A stretch of 64,000 nucleotides of DNA from Emiliania huxleyi CCMP1516 (taxonomy: Eukaryota; Haptophyta; Isochrysidales; Noelaerhabdaceae). Position 1 is the first letter of the stretch, and the number at the start of each line of letters is the position of its first letter. This document shows, one piece after another, positions 62,739-64,000 of this stretch. The position numbers and the translations under genes were made by a program. The stretch is taken from positions 915,331-979,330 of the forward strand of contig NW_005202428.1 of assembly GCF_000372725.1 (NCBI RefSeq), given 5' to 3'. The notes under the pieces are model-generated. The model was not told the origin of the DNA. It did not search any database and saw only the letters and a list, made by a program, of their open reading frames with translations.

Positions 62739-63289
62739 AGCGGAGCACACACGAAGATCGAAGTCGGCACAACAAAAATCCCCTTTGCAGCCAAGCCTAC
62801 AGGGCACCTAATTTTGGTGTCGCCTGGCTGCCAGTTGGCTGCCGTGTAGTCGTCGAGGGCGCGCCACTCCTTCTGCAGATCGAACCAGTTCCAGATAGTC
62901 TCGATGGCAGCAAGCGCCCGCGCGTACGGGCTTCCTGATTTGCAAGTGCCATCGATGACTGACTCCGGTGTTGGAAGAGACTCAGAAGTGGGGAGGCTGA
63001 CGCCCTTGGGGTAGAACTCAGAGATCTTGCCGCCGCGCAAGGTGTAGTAGATGTTGTCGTCGCGCGCGGCTCGGATGGAGGCCACCTCGTCTCGCCTCGA
63101 GAGCGCGGCTCTGTACGAGTTGACGAAACGAAAATTGATGGGCTTGCCCATCCCGGAGTGGTTCGACCCCACATAAATCCGAGACGGTGACGGGATGCTG
63201 TCGTACGATGGTCTCAGGCCCAGTGAGGTAGTGCATCTGACTATCCCGGATCCTGCTGACCAAGCTCCTCTTGTAGCTCGATCGGTCAC
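62687..63289 (-). CDS. Unassigned ORF inside repeat mosaic
   Basis: A 200-codon minus frame with regular composition: SRIYVGSNHSGMGKPINFRF, RDDNIYYTLRGGKISEFYPK, ALAAIETIWNWFDLQKEWRA, LDDYTAANWQPGDTKIRCPV. The 5' end overlaps the repeat block shared with 35.8 kb (TDRATRGA(W/C)SAGSG(I/V)V conserved in both), so at least two genomic copies of the N-terminal part exist. Family not recognised; a multigene or mobile-element protein is likely. The 3' end overlaps the 62660-62738 repeat. Confidence 0.4.
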   Translation of the reverse strand: MTDRATRGAWSAGSGIVRCTTSLGLRPSYDSIPSPSRIYVGSNHSGMGKPINFRFVNSYRAALSRRDEVASIRAARDDNIYYTLRGGKISEFYPKGVSLPTSESLPTPESVIDGTCKSGSPYARALAAIETIWNWFDLQKEWRALDDYTAANWQPGDTKIRCPVGLAAKGIFVVPTSIFVCAPLLRERFLAIPNNSNTHT

Positions 63290-63455
63290 ACCGCCATCGC
63301 CGTCGGGGAGAGGGGGGACGACACTGCTTCGGCAGCGTGCACCTCGATCCTGTACCGTGTTTGTTATGACCCCCCCCCGATGAACACACCAGTGAGGGAG
63401 GGCGAGACGATCGAGGGGTCCCGTACCACGCGGAATCGGCCCTATCCAGTGCTCA
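63232..63455 (-). repeat. Repeat block shared in inverted orientation with 35772-35985
   Basis: Reverse complement of the 35.8-kb block, including the G-run in GTTCATCGGGGGGGGGTC and the CACTGGATAGGG end. Confidence 0.85.
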
Positions 63456-63468
63456 AGTGCTCAAGGGG

Positions 63469-63582
<114 letters not shown>

Positions 63583-63624
63583 GCCAAGAGCAACCTTTTG
63601 AAATGGCGTTCACCGCAGGAACTT

Positions 63625-63692
63625 TGAGAAAAGAAAGAAAACAGACTTCCCAAGGGAGGGATGGGAGGACGGCACGCCGCCACCACACAGGG
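63625..63692 (-). repeat. 'CCATCCCTCCCTTGGG' + (TTTC)n dispersed module
   Basis: Reverse complement of 21105-21170: TGGTGGCGGCGTGCCGTCCT, CCATCCCTCCCTTGGG, TTTTCTTTC. Confidence 0.8.
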
Positions 63693-63841
63693 ATTTTAAG
63701 GAGAGGAGTGTGGTGCTAGCCGTCGCCCACCCTCGGGCGTCTACCACTTCCTATCTCTCTCCGCAGGAACTTTGAGAGTTCCCGTACATTTCTTTATCGA
63801 GATCTCTGCTGATCGAGCCTAATCGAAGGACGGCGCCCAAA

Positions 63842-64000
63842 ATGATGGCGCTCATGGCGGTCGCAGTGAGCCCGCTCATGGCGGTGGCAGTGAGCCCGCG
63901 CCTGCACCCGCGGCCGCGCCAGCCGCGCATCGCGGTCATGCAGGAACCCGCTCGCTCGCTCAGCACCGACTTTCTCTGTGGCGCGGATATCTTTGACGCC
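63842..64000 (+). CDS. Start of a gene running off the window
   Basis: The ATG at 63842 opens 53 codons to the window edge: MMALMAVAVSPLMAVAVSPR then LHPRPRQPRIAVMQEPARSL and STDFLCGADIFDA. A hydrophobic start followed by a His/Arg/Pro-rich stretch looks like a plastid or organelle leader. A 27-nt tandem duplication doubles LMAVAVSP. The mature function cannot be read. The CCGCAGGAACTTTGAGA motif upstream (63762-63778) is a repeat of 63613-63629. Confidence 0.6.
   Translation, partial: MMALMAVAVSPLMAVAVSPRLHPRPRQPRIAVMQEPARSLSTDFLCGADIFDA

Overview
The window is a gene-rich, GC-rich piece of a eukaryotic nuclear genome. Reading frames are split by short introns of roughly 35-160 nt, many with GC-AG as well as GT-AG borders. 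Genes lie on both strands. Recognisable gene content includes a TFIID subunit (TAF12), an LKB1-type kinase, a RING-BRCT repair protein, a tocopherol methyltransferase, plastoglobule-type proteins and a hybrid histidine kinase. Several predicted N-termini combine a hydrophobic signal with an ASA-A(F/A) type junction and a basic Ser/Thr/Ala-rich stretch, as in algae with a red-lineage secondary plastid. Together with the base composition this suggests a haptophyte (Emiliania/Gephyrocapsa-like) or a similar alga. That assignment is inference; no organelle or rRNA marker is present. One 100-N assembly gap lies at 7567-7666.

Layout. 1-2.4 kb: coiled-coil ORF with a possible RNase H-like end (-). 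2.6-6.0 kb: membrane hybrid histidine kinase (-). 6.2-9.5 kb: BARD1/BRCA1-like RING...BRCT-BRCT gene (+), crossing the gap. 9.5-11.1 kb: purine-rich repeats around a ~1 kb foldback palindrome. 11.2-11.8 kb: RBBP9-like hydrolase (-). 12-13.3 kb: Ala/GCG low complexity. 14.3-15.7 kb: membrane protein with a SHOCT-like tail (-). 16.2-18.1 kb: proline-rich wall-type protein with a C-terminal membrane anchor (+). 18.5-21.0 kb: STK11/LKB1-like kinase (-). 21.6-22.9 kb: plastid fibrillin (-). 23.6-25.4 kb: MFS transporter (+). 26-28.2 kb: SANT/Myb-like and small membrane proteins (-). 28.7-29.3 kb: TAF12 (-). 31.0-33.6 kb: alpha/beta-hydrolase (phytyl-ester-synthase type) apparently fused to a fibrillin domain (-). 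33.6-35.4 kb: unassigned (+) ORFs with an aldo/keto reductase fragment. 35.4-37.3 kb: mosaic of repeats and a Tc1/mariner-like MITE. 37.3-39.4 kb: ankyrin protein (+). 40.6-42.3 kb: gamma-tocopherol methyltransferase (-). 42.7-44.4 kb: unassigned ORFs. 45.0-47.2 kb: PX + armadillo-like protein (-). 47.6-48.4 kb: leucine-rich repeat protein (+). 49-51.1 kb: plastid-targeted protein (-). 51.4-52.8 kb: ankyrin-UBA protein (-). 52.8-54.0 kb: O-fucosyltransferase-like protein (+). 54.2-54.8 kb: small plastid-type protein (+). 55.5-58.4 kb: Cys-rich protein and membrane-anchored pepsin-type protease (-). 59-62 kb: unassigned genes. 62.4-63.8 kb: microsatellites and repeat mosaic. 63.84 kb to the end: start of a further gene (+).

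Two plastid-lipid threads connect genes here: tocopherol synthesis (VTE4) and plastoglobule proteins (two fibrillin-domain genes, one joined to a phytyl-ester-synthase-like hydrolase).

The most unusual feature is the introns. Two introns in unrelated genes (PX-ARM at 45954-46091, aspartyl protease at 56648-56803) share a related ~85-nt body in the same orientation, as expected of introner-type intron-making elements. In several other genes an exon edge is duplicated at the intron border (VTE4, the hydrolase-fibrillin gene, the kinase STK11, the BRCT gene, the histidine kinase). Many other introns are filled with ~10-nt minisatellite units of the TCTCGGCTAG type. This points to ongoing intron birth by local duplication and insertion.

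All exon borders were inferred by eye from reading frame, family similarity and splice dinucleotides; there is no transcript evidence.
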